DNA of 64,000 nt. Source: Acidobacteriales bacterium 59-55. Its GTDB lineage: Bacteria; Acidobacteriota; Terriglobia; Terriglobales; Acidobacteriaceae. Made by a program: the position numbers and the translations under genes. Shown in pieces: positions 51,955-60,861 of the stretch. Location of the stretch: positions 372,001-436,000 of the forward strand of contig MKSV01000004.1 of assembly GCA_001897435.1 (NCBI GenBank), given 5' to 3'. Below the pieces are notes generated by a model. That model saw nothing but the letters and a program-made list of their open reading frames with translations. It was not told the origin of the DNA and searched no databases. Numbering within the stretch: position 1 is the stretch's first letter; the number at the start of each line of letters is the position of its first letter.

Positions 51955-52303
51955 TTCGAGCTTTATCCGCGACTACCTGCGGCAGCTTCTTGATCGGATG
52001 GGGATTGCATGCGAAGAGGCGGTGGATGGCAGCGACGCGCTTGAGGTGCTGGCGGAGGCGCAGGCCTTCGACCTGATGCTGTTAGATGTGAACATGCCGG
52101 TGATGGATGGGCTGGCGTGCGTCAAAGCGCTGCGGGAGGCGCGGCTGGGGCCGGAGATGAAGGTGATGATGGTGACGACCGAGGCGGATCACTCCTTCAT
52201 CGCGGCCGCCCTGGATAACGGCGCGGACGAGTTTCTGATGAAGCCCTTTACGCCGGAGAGCCTGCGCGAAAAGATGGCTCTGCTTGGATTCACAGCCGCT
52301 TAA
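51932..52303 (+). CDS. cheY: CheY-like single-domain response regulator
   Basis: A 123-aa receiver domain with no output domain. Asp7 and Asp8 (ALIVDDSS) bind magnesium, Asp52 (MLLDVNMPVMDG) is the phosphorylation site, Thr82-Thr83 (MVTTEA) and Lys104 (LMKPF) are the switch residues. Encoded between cheW and cheB, it is the expected output of CheA. Because the kinase lacks a P2 domain, phosphotransfer would rely on direct docking to Hpt. Whether it controls a flagellar motor, twitching or another output is not visible. Confidence 0.92.
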   Translation: MRALIVDDSSFIRDYLRQLLDRMGIACEEAVDGSDALEVLAEAQAFDLMLLDVNMPVMDGLACVKALREARLGPEMKVMMVTTEADHSFIAAALDNGADEFLMKPFTPESLREKMALLGFTAA

Positions 52304-52331
52304 GAACAAGAAGTCAAAAAAGGGTAGAGGC

Positions 52332-53531
52332 ATGGGAATCTCAAAAGAAGAGTCGCTTCGTGTGCTTGCGGCTGACGACTCCGTGGTGATGCGGGGCATC
52401 ATGCGGAGGCTGTTTGCGATGCAGGATGAGGGACAGTTGAGCGGGCTGCCTGCGATGGAGTTGTGCGGAGTGGCGCAGGATGGGGTGGAGTGCCTGGAGG
52501 CTGCGGCAAGGCTGAAGCCGGATGTTCTGGTGCTGGACCTCGAGATGCCGCGTCTGAATGGGCTGGAGGTGCTGGACCGGCTGCGCGATGAGAATCCGGG
52601 GTTGCCGGTGATTATGTGCAGCTCGTACACCGAGCGGGGAGCGCGATCGACGCTGGAGGCGCTGGCGCGCGGAGCTGCCGACTATGTGATGAAGCCGAGC
52701 GAGCAGCGCGATCTGGCGACGGCCTTGCAATCGCTGGCGCAGGAGTTGCTGCCGAAGATCGCAGCCCTTGCCAAGCGGCGTGAACGGCCGAGCGAGCGCA
52801 GAACGGCGTTGACGGGGCAGGGCGCAAGAGCCGGACGCCCGGATGAGCGGACGGGCGCGGCGATTGAGGTGGTGGTGATCGGGCTGTCGACCGGCGGGCC
52901 CTCGGCGTTGGAGCAGATGCTGCCCCGGCTGCCGCGGGATTTCCCCGTGCCGGTGCTGATTGTGCAACATATGCCGAAGCTGTTTACGGGCGCGCTGGCG
53001 GAGCGGCTGGACAGGTGTTGCGCCTTGCGGGTGATGGAGGCTTACGGTAGCGCGGCGATTCTTCCGGGGACGATCTGGCTGGCGCCGGGGGATTCGCACA
53101 TGGAGGTGTCGGAGCGGAGGATGGGCAGCTTGCCGGGACGAGAAGCCAGAATGAGGCTGCATCGGCAGGAGCCATTGAATCATTGCCGGCCGTCGGTGGA
53201 TTACCTGTTCCACTCGGCGGCACGGCTCTATGGAGCCGGCGTGTTGGCATTGATGATGACGGGGATGGGTTCGGATGGGCTGAGCGGAGCGCGGGCGGTG
53301 CACGAGGCGGGCGGTGTGGTGTTGGCGCAGGACGAAGCAACCTCGGCGGTCTGGGGAATGCCGGGAAGGGTGGTGGAGTCGGGCATTGCCAACGCTGTTC
53401 TGCCTCTGGCAGCGATAGCGGGCGAGTTGCGGCAGAGGGTGAGTGCAAGTCGGACGATGTTGCAGGCGGTGGGCGAAGCTGCGGTATCGACGGCGGTTTC
53501 GCGGCGGGAGGGGATCCATGGGCTGTTCTGA
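52332..53531 (+). CDS. cheB: Chemotaxis protein-glutamate methylesterase CheB
   Basis: Removes methyl esters from (or deamidates) receptor glutamines/glutamates; 399 aa. The receiver domain (1-130) has phospho-site Asp69 in LDLEMPRLNG and Lys121 in MKPSE. A basic linker (KRRERPSERR) leads to the esterase with Ser186 in GLSTGGPSALE, His213 in VQHMP and Asp315 in MTGMGSDGLSGA, the standard triad. The ATG at 52332 has AGAGG just upstream; the frame opens earlier but would overlap cheY. The presence of cheB and cheR implies a methylation-adapting receptor somewhere in the genome. Confidence 0.93.
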   Translation: MGISKEESLRVLAADDSVVMRGIMRRLFAMQDEGQLSGLPAMELCGVAQDGVECLEAAARLKPDVLVLDLEMPRLNGLEVLDRLRDENPGLPVIMCSSYTERGARSTLEALARGAADYVMKPSEQRDLATALQSLAQELLPKIAALAKRRERPSERRTALTGQGARAGRPDERTGAAIEVVVIGLSTGGPSALEQMLPRLPRDFPVPVLIVQHMPKLFTGALAERLDRCCALRVMEAYGSAAILPGTIWLAPGDSHMEVSERRMGSLPGREARMRLHRQEPLNHCRPSVDYLFHSAARLYGAGVLALMMTGMGSDGLSGARAVHEAGGVVLAQDEATSAVWGMPGRVVESGIANAVLPLAAIAGELRQRVSASRTMLQAVGEAAVSTAVSRREGIHGLF

Positions 53532-54348
53532 ATCGGACTATGCGTATCTTCGGGAGTTGGTGCTGGAGGAGTCGGCTAACCGGATCGATCCGTCGCGCAA
53601 CGCGCTCTTCGACACGCGGCTGAAGCCGATTGCTCGGCTGGCGGGAGCGAAGGGATTGAAGGACTTCGTCAACATTCTGAAGGCTGATAGGGCTCCCCAT
53701 CTTCATCGCGCCGTGGCGGAAGCGATGACGATCAATGAGACCAGCTTCTTCCGCGATCTTAAGTCGTTCGAGATGCTGCGGGAGACGATCTTGCCACGAC
53801 TGATCGAACAGCGCAGAGATGAGCGGCGGCTACGCATATGGAGCGCCGCCAGTTCGACGGGGCAGGAGGCGTACAGCGTGGCGATGCTGATTGCCGAACA
53901 CCTCCCCGAACTTGCCGGGTGGGACGTGAAGATCATCGGGACGGACATCTCGCGCTACGTGATCGATTACGCGCAGAGAGCGCGGTATCGGAGACTGGAG
54001 GTGAATCGGGGATTGCCGGTGCGAATGTTGCTGAAGTACATGGCGCATGATGGCGAGGAGTGGGAGATCAGCCCGCGGATTCGGGCGATGTGTGAGTTTC
54101 AGTATGCGAACCTGTGCGCGCCATTGCCGAAGCTGCCGGTCTTCGATCTGGTGATGTTGAGGAATGTGTTGCTTTATTTTCCTCCGCGAGACAGGAGCTA
54201 CCTCTTTGGCGATGTGCACCGGCAGATGGCCCCGGATGGGTGCCTAATTCTGGGCAATGCGGAGCAGGCGGAGGATTCGTCGGATCTGTTCGAGGTGGAG
54301 TTTGCGTCGAATTCGTATTGTTACCGGCCTGTCGTGGCTGGAGTTTGA
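53518..54348 (+). CDS. cheR: Chemotaxis protein methyltransferase CheR
   Basis: S-adenosylmethionine-dependent methyltransferase that methylates receptor glutamates; 276 aa. The N-terminal helical domain (1-75) is followed by NETSFFRD (substrate region), RIWSAASSTGQEAYSVAML (SAM-binding motif I, with Ser in place of the more usual Cys), IIGTDISRYVI and VMLRNVLLYFPP. The ATG at 53518 has GGGAGG upstream and lies 14 nt inside the end of cheB. It is the last gene of the operon. No C-terminal receptor-pentapeptide-binding extension or TPR is present. Confidence 0.92.
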   Translation: MGCSESDYAYLRELVLEESANRIDPSRNALFDTRLKPIARLAGAKGLKDFVNILKADRAPHLHRAVAEAMTINETSFFRDLKSFEMLRETILPRLIEQRRDERRLRIWSAASSTGQEAYSVAMLIAEHLPELAGWDVKIIGTDISRYVIDYAQRARYRRLEVNRGLPVRMLLKYMAHDGEEWEISPRIRAMCEFQYANLCAPLPKLPVFDLVMLRNVLLYFPPRDRSYLFGDVHRQMAPDGCLILGNAEQAEDSSDLFEVEFASNSYCYRPVVAGV

Positions 54349-54512
54349 TTAGGGGCTATTTCACGGATGGCAAAGTCTTTGCCGGTCCGACGAGAGGCAA
54401 AGACAGGGGTCTCTCCACTGCGCTTCGCTCCGATCGAGATGACGTGCGTTAGTGGGGGCAAGATAACCGCACCTCCTCATCAAGGCATGAGAAAGTTGGT
54501 GCATCCTATTTA
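54349..54512. repeat. Spacer with GGCAAAG palindrome and dispersed-repeat-like element
   Basis: GGCAAAG-T-CTTTGCC (54369-54383) is a 15-bp palindrome, and GGCAAAG recurs at 54396. It is followed by a segment (about 54403-54444) of the CTCCACTGCGCTTCGCTCC...GAGATGACG type that I recall as a frequent intergenic repeat in several bacterial groups. No gene is supported here. A CATCCT box lies 5 nt before the first possible lhr start. Confidence 0.4.
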
Positions 54513-57500
54513 ATGTGCGGCAGCAATGCTGCGGAGAGCGCATTGACGATGCCGCAAGCTTCCTCCAGCCCGAAGAAAAGAGCTACTGCCAGGCAGTCCC
54601 GCGCGGATGCCGCGCTTTCGTTGTTTCATCCGGTTACGGCGAAGTGGTTCAAGGCAGTCTTCAAGACGCCGACGGCTCCGCAGATAGAAGGATGGCCGGC
54701 GATTGCGCGCGGCGAGTCGACGCTGATTCTGGCTCCGACGGGAACAGGCAAGACGCTGACGGCGTTTCTGTGGTGTCTCGATAAGCTGATGTTACGGACG
54801 GCTGCCGATGTAGAGCGAGGATGCCGCGTGGTGTATCTGTCGCCGCTGAAGGCGCTGGCCGCGGATGTGGAGCGCAACCTGCGCTCGCCGCTCGCGGGGA
54901 TCGCCGATATGGCGAAACGCAATGGCGTAGAGGTACGGATTCCCGAGATCAGCATGAGGACCGGGGATACGCCGCAGAAGGAGCGGGCACGGTTTCGGCG
55001 GCATCCGGGGGAAATTCTGATTACGACTCCGGAGAGCCTGTATCTGCTGCTGACTTCGGAGGCGGGCGAGTCGCTGCGATCCGTCGAGACAGTCATCGTC
55101 GATGAGATTCATGTGCTGGTGTCGAGCAAGCGCGGGGCGCACATGGCGGTTTCTCTGGAGCGGTTGGAGGCTTTGACAGGACGGCGGTTGCAGAGGATCG
55201 GGTTGTCGGCTACGCAGAGGCCGTTGGAAGAGGTAGCTCGATTTCTTGGCGGCGCTGAGAGAGAGGAATCGGCAGGGCAGAGAGCTGAGGATGTTGTAGC
55301 GAAAGTTGTTACAGAAGTTGCGGCAGATGCAACCCGGTATCGTCCGGTGACGGTGGTGAACGCAGGCGCGAAGAAGGCGCTGGAACTGAAGGTAGAGGTT
55401 CCAGTGGAGGACATGGCGCGACTGGGCGAGATGGAGGCTTTGCGGCGTGGTGAAGAATCGCAGGAGCCGAAGCGGACTTCGATCTGGCAGTCGATCTATC
55501 CGAGATTGCTGGAGATTATTCAGGGGCGGACGTCGACGCTGGTCTTTGTGAATGCACGGCGAGTAGCGGAGAGGCTTGCCGGTGCGTTGAACGAGTTGGC
55601 GGGCGAACCGATTGCGCGGGCGCATCATGGGTCGCTGGCGGCGGCGCAGCGCAGCGAGATCGAGGAGATGCTGAAGGCGGGGAAGATCAAGGCGCTGATT
55701 GCCACTTCGTCGCTGGAGCTTGGCATCGACATGGGAGCGATCGATCTGGTGATTCAGATTGAGGCGCCGCCTTCCGTAGCGAGCGGGATGCAGCGGATCG
55801 GACGGGCGGGCCACCAGGTGGGAGCGTCGTCGCATGGGATCATCTTTCCGAAGTATCGAGCGGACCTGATTGCGTGCGCAGCGGTGACACGGGCGATGCA
55901 TGAGGGGCAGGTGGAGTCGACACGGTTTCTACGCAATCCGCTGGATGTGCTGGCGCAGCAGATGGTTGCTGTGATCGCGCATCCGCCGCTGGGCGTTGCC
56001 GATGCGGAGCGGCGGACGTCGTACAGGCCGGAGGCGGAACAGAGCCCTGGGATTAGTTACGCCGCGCTGTATTCCCTGATGCGGGGCGCGGCTCCGTTTG
56101 CTGAGTTGAGCCGAAGCGCCTTTGATGGCGTGCTGGACATGCTGGCGGGGCGGTATCCGTCGGACGAGTTTGCGGAGCTGCGACCGAGGGTGACATGGGA
56201 TCGGGCGCGGAACTGGATTACGCCGCGCGCCGGGGTGAAGCGGGTCGCGATTCTGAACGGCGGGACCATCCCCGATCGCGGCATGTATGGAGTTTTTCTG
56301 GCCGGTGAGCGCGCGAAGCCGGTGCGGGTGGGCGAGTTGGATGAAGAGATGGTTTATGAGAGCAGGGCGGGAGAGGTGTTTACCCTGGGGGCTTCTGCGT
56401 GGCGGATTGAGGAGATTCTGCATGACCGCGTGCTGGTTTCGCCGGCTCCGGGCGAGGCGGGGAAGATGCCGTTCTGGCACGGGGATCGGGCGGGGCGGCC
56501 GCTGGAGTTTGGGCGAAAGATTGGAGCGCTGATACGGGAGCTGCGCGAGACTCCACGAAGTGCAGCCATGACGCGGCTGACGTTGGAGCACGATCTGGAG
56601 CCGGGCGCCGCGGAGAATGTGCTGCGCTATCTCGGAGACCAGGAACTGGCTACGGTCGTGGTTCCGGATGATCGCAATATTTTGATGGAACGGGTAAGGG
56701 ACGAGGCGGGCAACTGGCGTGTGTGCGTGTTGACGCCGTTCGGCAGCAGGATTCATGCGCCGTGGGCGATGGCGGCGGTGGCGAAGGTGAAGGCGCTGGG
56801 CGGCCCGGATGTAGAGACGATGTGGTCCGATGACGGATTTTTGCTGCGCTTTCCCGAGACGGAGGAGGCGCCTTCGATCGATCCGCTGCTGCTGGAGGCG
56901 GATGAGTCGGCAGAGCTGGTAATGCAGCAGTTGGGGAAGACGGCGCTGTTCGCGGCGAAGTTTCGCGAGAGCGCGTCGCGGGCCTTGCTGCTACCGAGGC
57001 GGCGGCTAGATGGACGGACTCCGCTCTGGCAGCAGAGGAAGCGATCACATGACTTGTTGAGCGTCGCGAGCCGGTACCCTTCGTTTCCGATTTTGCTGGA
57101 AGCTTACCGGGAATGCCTGAGGGACGTCTTCGATATGCCGGCGCTGATGGAGACGCTGCACGGCATTAAGAACGGGGCGCTCCGTGTTCACACGGTGGAT
57201 ACGCGGACGCCGAGTCCCTTTGCGTCGGCGGTGTTGTTTGGCTATGTAGTGAATTACATCTACGACGGAGACGCTCCGGCTGCGGAGAGGCGAGCGCAGG
57301 CGCTATCGATCGATCAGGACCAGTTGCGAGAGCTGATGGGGGATGCCGACCTGCGGGAGCTGCTCGATGTCGATGCGATTGAAGAGACGGAGGAGCAGTT
57401 GCAATGCGTCGTCGAGAACTACAAGGCACGCACGATGGATGGAGTGCACGATCTGCTGCTGTGGCTGGGAGATCTGACGCGAGATGAGCTGCGGCGGCGA

Positions 57501-59222
57501 TGCGTAACGGAACAGGTTGCAAATAGCGTTTCGAAGCTGATGCGGGTGCGACGGGTATTGGAGGTGCAGTTCAGAGGGGAGAAGCGGCTGATTGCGGTGG
57601 AGGATGCGGCTCGGTATCGGGATGGGCTTAAAGTTTTTTTGCCGCCGGGATTGCCTGCGGCATTTTTGGAGGTTGTCCCGGATGCAAGGATCGATCTGCT
57701 GCGGCGGTATGCGCGGACGCATGGGCCGTTTACGACGCATGAGGCGGCAGAGCGATTTGGCCTGCCGCCGGAGACTGTGGATGCGGTGCTGCAACGGCTG
57801 GTGCAGGCTGGGCGGATTGCAGAGGGAGGTTTTCGGCCGGGAGGGGTTCATCGCGAGTGGTGCGACAACGAGGTGCTGCGGTCGATTCGGCGAAAGTCGT
57901 TGGCTCGATTGCGCAAGGAGATCGAGCCGGTGGAGCAGCGGACGCTTGCGCGGCTGTTGACGCGTTGGCAGGGAGTGGTGCAGCCGCGGCGTGGGCTGGA
58001 TGCGCTGCTCGATGGGATTGAAAATTTGCAGGGCGCGCCGCTGGCGGCTTCGATTCTGGAGACGGAGATTTTGCCGGCGCGGCTGGCGGGGTATAAGGCT
58101 TCCGATCTCGATACTCTGATTGCTGCGGGCGAGGTGGTGTGGGTTGGGCTTGAGCCGATCGGGGAGAAGGATGGACGAATTGGGCTTTACCTGGCGGAGA
58201 AGTTGCCGGAGCTTTGGAATAAGGGCAATGGAGATCAGGGAACAAGGATTAGTGAACGAGCGGAGAAGGTCATCGACTATTTGCGCGGGCGGGGAGCTTC
58301 GTTCTTTCAGAATTTGCATGATGGGGTTGGCGGAGGATATCCGGGTGAGACGCTGGCTGCGTTGTGGGAGCTGGTCTGGAAGGGATTGGTGACGAATGAT
58401 GGGATGGCTGCGCTGCGCGCCTACTGCGAGCGGCCCGCGGTCGGCGCGCGGAAGCCGCGGCGCGTGCATCAACAGACCCGATTTCGTTCGCGCCGGACGA
58501 CTCCACCGACGGCGCAAGGACGATGGGCGTTGCAAGGCGCTGCGTTCGATGAGGACCGGTCGGCAACGGCGTGGAGTCATGCGATGGCGCGGCAGTTGTT
58601 GACGCGGTACGGCGTGGTGTTTCGCGAGACAGCCCATGCGGAGAATCTGCCCGGCGGCTTTACTACGATCTACGACGTGATGAAGGCGCTGGAGGAGAGC
58701 GGGAAGGTTCGCCGTGGGTATTTTGCTGCCGATCTCGGAGCTACGCAGTTTGCATTGCCATCGGCGGTGGATTTGCTGCGATCATTGCGCACGCAGGGGC
58801 AGCCCGTCAAGCCGGAGATGCTGCAACTGGCCGCGACCGATCCGGCGAATCCCTATGGAGCCTTGCTGCGATGGCCGGATGCCGGGGTTTCGCTGACGCG
58901 GAGCGTAGGGGCACAAGTGATTTTATGCGACGGGGTTCTTCTGGCCTACCTGCGGCGCGGAAATCCGAATGTGCAGGTATTTCTGCCGGAGGAAGAGCCG
59001 CAGCGGTCGCATGAGATGAAGAGTCTGGCGGAGTTTCTGGTGCGCCGGGTGCAGGCACAGGAGGATGAGAGCAGTCGAGCGGGCATGCTGATTGCGACGG
59101 TAAATGGGGTGGCAACGGCGCAACACGAGATGGCTCGTCCGCTGTTGGACGCTGGGTTCGCCGCGGGAGCAATGGGATTTAATGTGCGGCGTAAAACGGC
59201 CGCTTCTGGCGGAGACGCATGA
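54513..59222 (+). CDS. lhr: Lhr-type large ATP-dependent helicase
   Basis: Superfamily 2 DNA-repair helicase of 1569 aa, close to full-length E. coli Lhr. Helicase core: Q-like KTPTAPQIEGWPAI, Walker A APTGTGKT (74-81), YLSPLKALAADV, motif II DEIH, SATQRP, then the second RecA lobe with FVNARRVAERL, AHHGSLA, TSSLELGIDMG and QRIGRAGH. Winged-helix and Lhr-core beta domains follow (about 440-870), then a long C-terminal part with further winged-helix segments (TTHEAAERFGLPPETV) and the Lhr-CTD end. ATG 54549 is an alternative start with a weak GGAGAG site. It is a single gene, not followed by its common phosphoesterase partner. Confidence 0.93.
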   Translation: MCGSNAAESALTMPQASSSPKKRATARQSRADAALSLFHPVTAKWFKAVFKTPTAPQIEGWPAIARGESTLILAPTGTGKTLTAFLWCLDKLMLRTAADVERGCRVVYLSPLKALAADVERNLRSPLAGIADMAKRNGVEVRIPEISMRTGDTPQKERARFRRHPGEILITTPESLYLLLTSEAGESLRSVETVIVDEIHVLVSSKRGAHMAVSLERLEALTGRRLQRIGLSATQRPLEEVARFLGGAEREESAGQRAEDVVAKVVTEVAADATRYRPVTVVNAGAKKALELKVEVPVEDMARLGEMEALRRGEESQEPKRTSIWQSIYPRLLEIIQGRTSTLVFVNARRVAERLAGALNELAGEPIARAHHGSLAAAQRSEIEEMLKAGKIKALIATSSLELGIDMGAIDLVIQIEAPPSVASGMQRIGRAGHQVGASSHGIIFPKYRADLIACAAVTRAMHEGQVESTRFLRNPLDVLAQQMVAVIAHPPLGVADAERRTSYRPEAEQSPGISYAALYSLMRGAAPFAELSRSAFDGVLDMLAGRYPSDEFAELRPRVTWDRARNWITPRAGVKRVAILNGGTIPDRGMYGVFLAGERAKPVRVGELDEEMVYESRAGEVFTLGASAWRIEEILHDRVLVSPAPGEAGKMPFWHGDRAGRPLEFGRKIGALIRELRETPRSAAMTRLTLEHDLEPGAAENVLRYLGDQELATVVVPDDRNILMERVRDEAGNWRVCVLTPFGSRIHAPWAMAAVAKVKALGGPDVETMWSDDGFLLRFPETEEAPSIDPLLLEADESAELVMQQLGKTALFAAKFRESASRALLLPRRRLDGRTPLWQQRKRSHDLLSVASRYPSFPILLEAYRECLRDVFDMPALMETLHGIKNGALRVHTVDTRTPSPFASAVLFGYVVNYIYDGDAPAAERRAQALSIDQDQLRELMGDADLRELLDVDAIEETEEQLQCVVENYKARTMDGVHDLLLWLGDLTRDELRRRCVTEQVANSVSKLMRVRRVLEVQFRGEKRLIAVEDAARYRDGLKVFLPPGLPAAFLEVVPDARIDLLRRYARTHGPFTTHEAAERFGLPPETVDAVLQRLVQAGRIAEGGFRPGGVHREWCDNEVLRSIRRKSLARLRKEIEPVEQRTLARLLTRWQGVVQPRRGLDALLDGIENLQGAPLAASILETEILPARLAGYKASDLDTLIAAGEVVWVGLEPIGEKDGRIGLYLAEKLPELWNKGNGDQGTRISERAEKVIDYLRGRGASFFQNLHDGVGGGYPGETLAALWELVWKGLVTNDGMAALRAYCERPAVGARKPRRVHQQTRFRSRRTTPPTAQGRWALQGAAFDEDRSATAWSHAMARQLLTRYGVVFRETAHAENLPGGFTTIYDVMKALEESGKVRRGYFAADLGATQFALPSAVDLLRSLRTQGQPVKPEMLQLAATDPANPYGALLRWPDAGVSLTRSVGAQVILCDGVLLAYLRRGNPNVQVFLPEEEPQRSHEMKSLAEFLVRRVQAQEDESSRAGMLIATVNGVATAQHEMARPLLDAGFAAGAMGFNVRRKTAASGGDA

Positions 59223-59287
59223 CGATGCAAGAGCGACTGCTCGAGGGGGAGCTTTCGTTCCGTGCGCTGATGGAGGTCATGGGCTGA
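59219..59287 (+). CDS. Possible 22-codon ORF coupled to lhr
   Basis: An ATGA overlap with the lhr stop opens a 22-codon frame (MTMQERLLEGELSFRALMEV, then MG). The charged, helical composition and overlap resemble a coupled gene start, but the frame ends quickly. It may be a gene remnant or chance. No homologue is known to me. Confidence 0.2.
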   Translation: MTMQERLLEGELSFRALMEVMG

Positions 59288-59331
59288 GCGCTCAAGGAGT
59301 GTTCAACCCACGGAGTTTGTCAGGCTGCGGA

Positions 59332-59934
59332 CTATGGAAGCGATTCCGCGCAGGAACTTGCGGCGACCAGCTTGCCGGCATTTACCAGCCCGGTTTGCAT
59401 GTCGGCAATAAGGGGGGCCAACGGCAATTGCGGACTGTCTGCCAGCAGAGAAGGAAGGCTCGTAACGTCTCTGAGGGTGACCGAGATTTCCTGGCTAATG
59501 ATGTCCTGTGGACCTCCGATGCGAATTATGTCGCGGATGTCCTGAGTGGTGAGTTGCATTTGGGCAAGCTTCTGATCGTTGACTGCGTAGGCGATGCTTA
59601 GTGGTGCAGTCTTATCCGCAGCATAGAGATTTTGCGTGTAGATCAGGTTTGCGTAGACATGGGTCATCGCGATCGCTGCATCGGAATAGCCGCCGCAGCT
59701 GACAGGGGTATTGGGAGTTGAGCCGGGGTCTGGGCTGTCGGAAGAACCGGTTGGAGGATCAGCAGGAGGATCGGGAACAACGACCGGCGGCTGTCCGGGG
59801 CTATCGATTGGTGGCTGGAGCGGCGAGCTGGTAACCGTAGTAAGAACGATCTTGAAGACGATGTTGTGCTGCGCAGAGGTCTGCGCAGCAAGCGGCGCGG
59901 CTACTATGAGAAGTAACCCCAGATGCAGTTTCAT
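59332..59934 (-). CDS. Secreted protein with proline-rich linker, unknown function
   Basis: A 200-aa protein with signal peptide MKLHLGLLLIVAAPLAAQTSA. A linker rich in P, D, S and G (about 38-78, PPIDSPGQPPVVVPDPPADPP) follows. The C-terminal domain (80-200) is mostly helical (GYSDAAIAMTHVYANLIYTQNLYAADK, QLTTQDIRDIIRIGG) with one Cys near each end (SCGG, ASSCAE) that could form a disulfide. AAGAGG precedes the ATG. It follows the C1q-like gene after 11 nt on the same strand, so the two are probably one transcript. I cannot name the domain. Confidence 0.7.
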   Translation of the reverse strand: MKLHLGLLLIVAAPLAAQTSAQHNIVFKIVLTTVTSSPLQPPIDSPGQPPVVVPDPPADPPTGSSDSPDPGSTPNTPVSCGGYSDAAIAMTHVYANLIYTQNLYAADKTAPLSIAYAVNDQKLAQMQLTTQDIRDIIRIGGPQDIISQEISVTLRDVTSLPSLLADSPQLPLAPLIADMQTGLVNAGKLVAASSCAESLP

Positions 59935-59945
59935 GAGGGGACCTC

Positions 59946-60521
59946 TTAGTAGATCTGCTGAATGCTGAGCGATGCGCCGATGACACTTACAGGAGTAGTG
60001 GAGTCGACATAACCGAATAATCGGACTGCCGTACCTGCGGTAAGTTGAACGATGCGTGTATTCATAATGACGTTTCGCATTCCGTTTGTCGTCGTCCAGA
60101 GGAAGTCGGGATTATCGACATTTGTCGAGTTGACTCCCTGGCCATAACTGATGCCGGGCCGTACTCCATCGGCCAGCCGAAGATGCGACACGATAAGGTA
60201 AGTTCCTGTAACCGGGATGGCATAGGAGTTGGTCGTCCAATTCCAGCCGGAGGCGGAGTCGGTAACGACGTTGTTCATGGGAATGGTGGTGAAGGCCGCG
60301 CCGGCGTTGAGGATTCCTCCGGTGTTGGTCGCATTGACGACGAGCGAGGCAAGTACAGGCGCTACGGTTGTGGTGGCTGGGGGGACAGCAACGGAGACGG
60401 GTACGGTAATGGTGGTAGTGGTGCCATTCTGAACGGATGAGAGCGAGCCGACGGTTACTGACTGGGCCCCGGCCAAGGTAGAGGCAAAGAGTACAACTGC
60501 AAGATAGTTGAATTTATGCAT
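59946..60521 (-). CDS. Secreted protein with probable C1q/TNF-like jelly-roll domain
   Basis: A 191-aa exported protein. The signal peptide ends near LAGAQ, then a Ser/Thr/Val-rich stretch (TTTTITVPVSVAVPPATTTVAP). Residues about 75-191 read like a C1q/TNF-like or phage-fibre jelly-roll: W-x-W-x-T-N-S-Y-A-I-P-V-T-G-T-Y-L-I-V, then SYGQGVNST, MRNVIMNTRIVQLTAGTAVRLFGYV and the final VIGASLSIQQIY. These match the pattern of a sheet ending in A-x-L-S-I. The fold call is by pattern only. It is the first gene of a two-gene unit with the proline-linker protein. Confidence 0.65.
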   Translation of the reverse strand: MHKFNYLAVVLFASTLAGAQSVTVGSLSSVQNGTTTTITVPVSVAVPPATTTVAPVLASLVVNATNTGGILNAGAAFTTIPMNNVVTDSASGWNWTTNSYAIPVTGTYLIVSHLRLADGVRPGISYGQGVNSTNVDNPDFLWTTTNGMRNVIMNTRIVQLTAGTAVRLFGYVDSTTPVSVIGASLSIQQIY

Positions 60522-60861
60522 GGTGCTTATCTAACTCCCGGATAACTAACAATAGGATTGGAGCAGTTCTCCTGTTACCGTGAAGTCGAAGATGCCGAGA
60601 GCGCCCTTTCTTTGAGAAAAGAGCCGGAATTCACGACCTTCCGATCCACTTACAGATGAGTTACTCCATCTGACTATGAACTTCCTGTTGTTGAGAGTAG
60701 CGACGCGGGGAATTTAAAAGAATTGCACATTCAGGTAGGCGGGACAGACCGAATGGGTATCGAGCGGGAAGAAAGTTGTAGAGAGACATGAAGCTATGTC
60801 CGCCGACAACGGAACCTTCGCGGCGGTTGATCTGGAAACGCAGCCTTGATGCCATGGTGGT
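60522..60861. other. Spacer with a doubtful 64-codon ORF
   Basis: This 340-nt stretch between two minus-strand transcription units has no clear terminator. A minus-strand frame at 60661-60855 (64 codons, starting MASRLRFQINRREGSVV) opens 6 nt after the penicillin-binding protein stop but has no ribosome site of its own and no recognisable domain. GC-ending codons are frequent only in its first half. It could be a short coupled gene or chance; I lean to chance. Confidence 0.3.

Noticed and set aside
57303..58637. Minus-strand open frame of 444 codons opposite lhr
   Set aside because: Arginine/proline/histidine-rich antisense frame with no start signal; lhr is continuous here.
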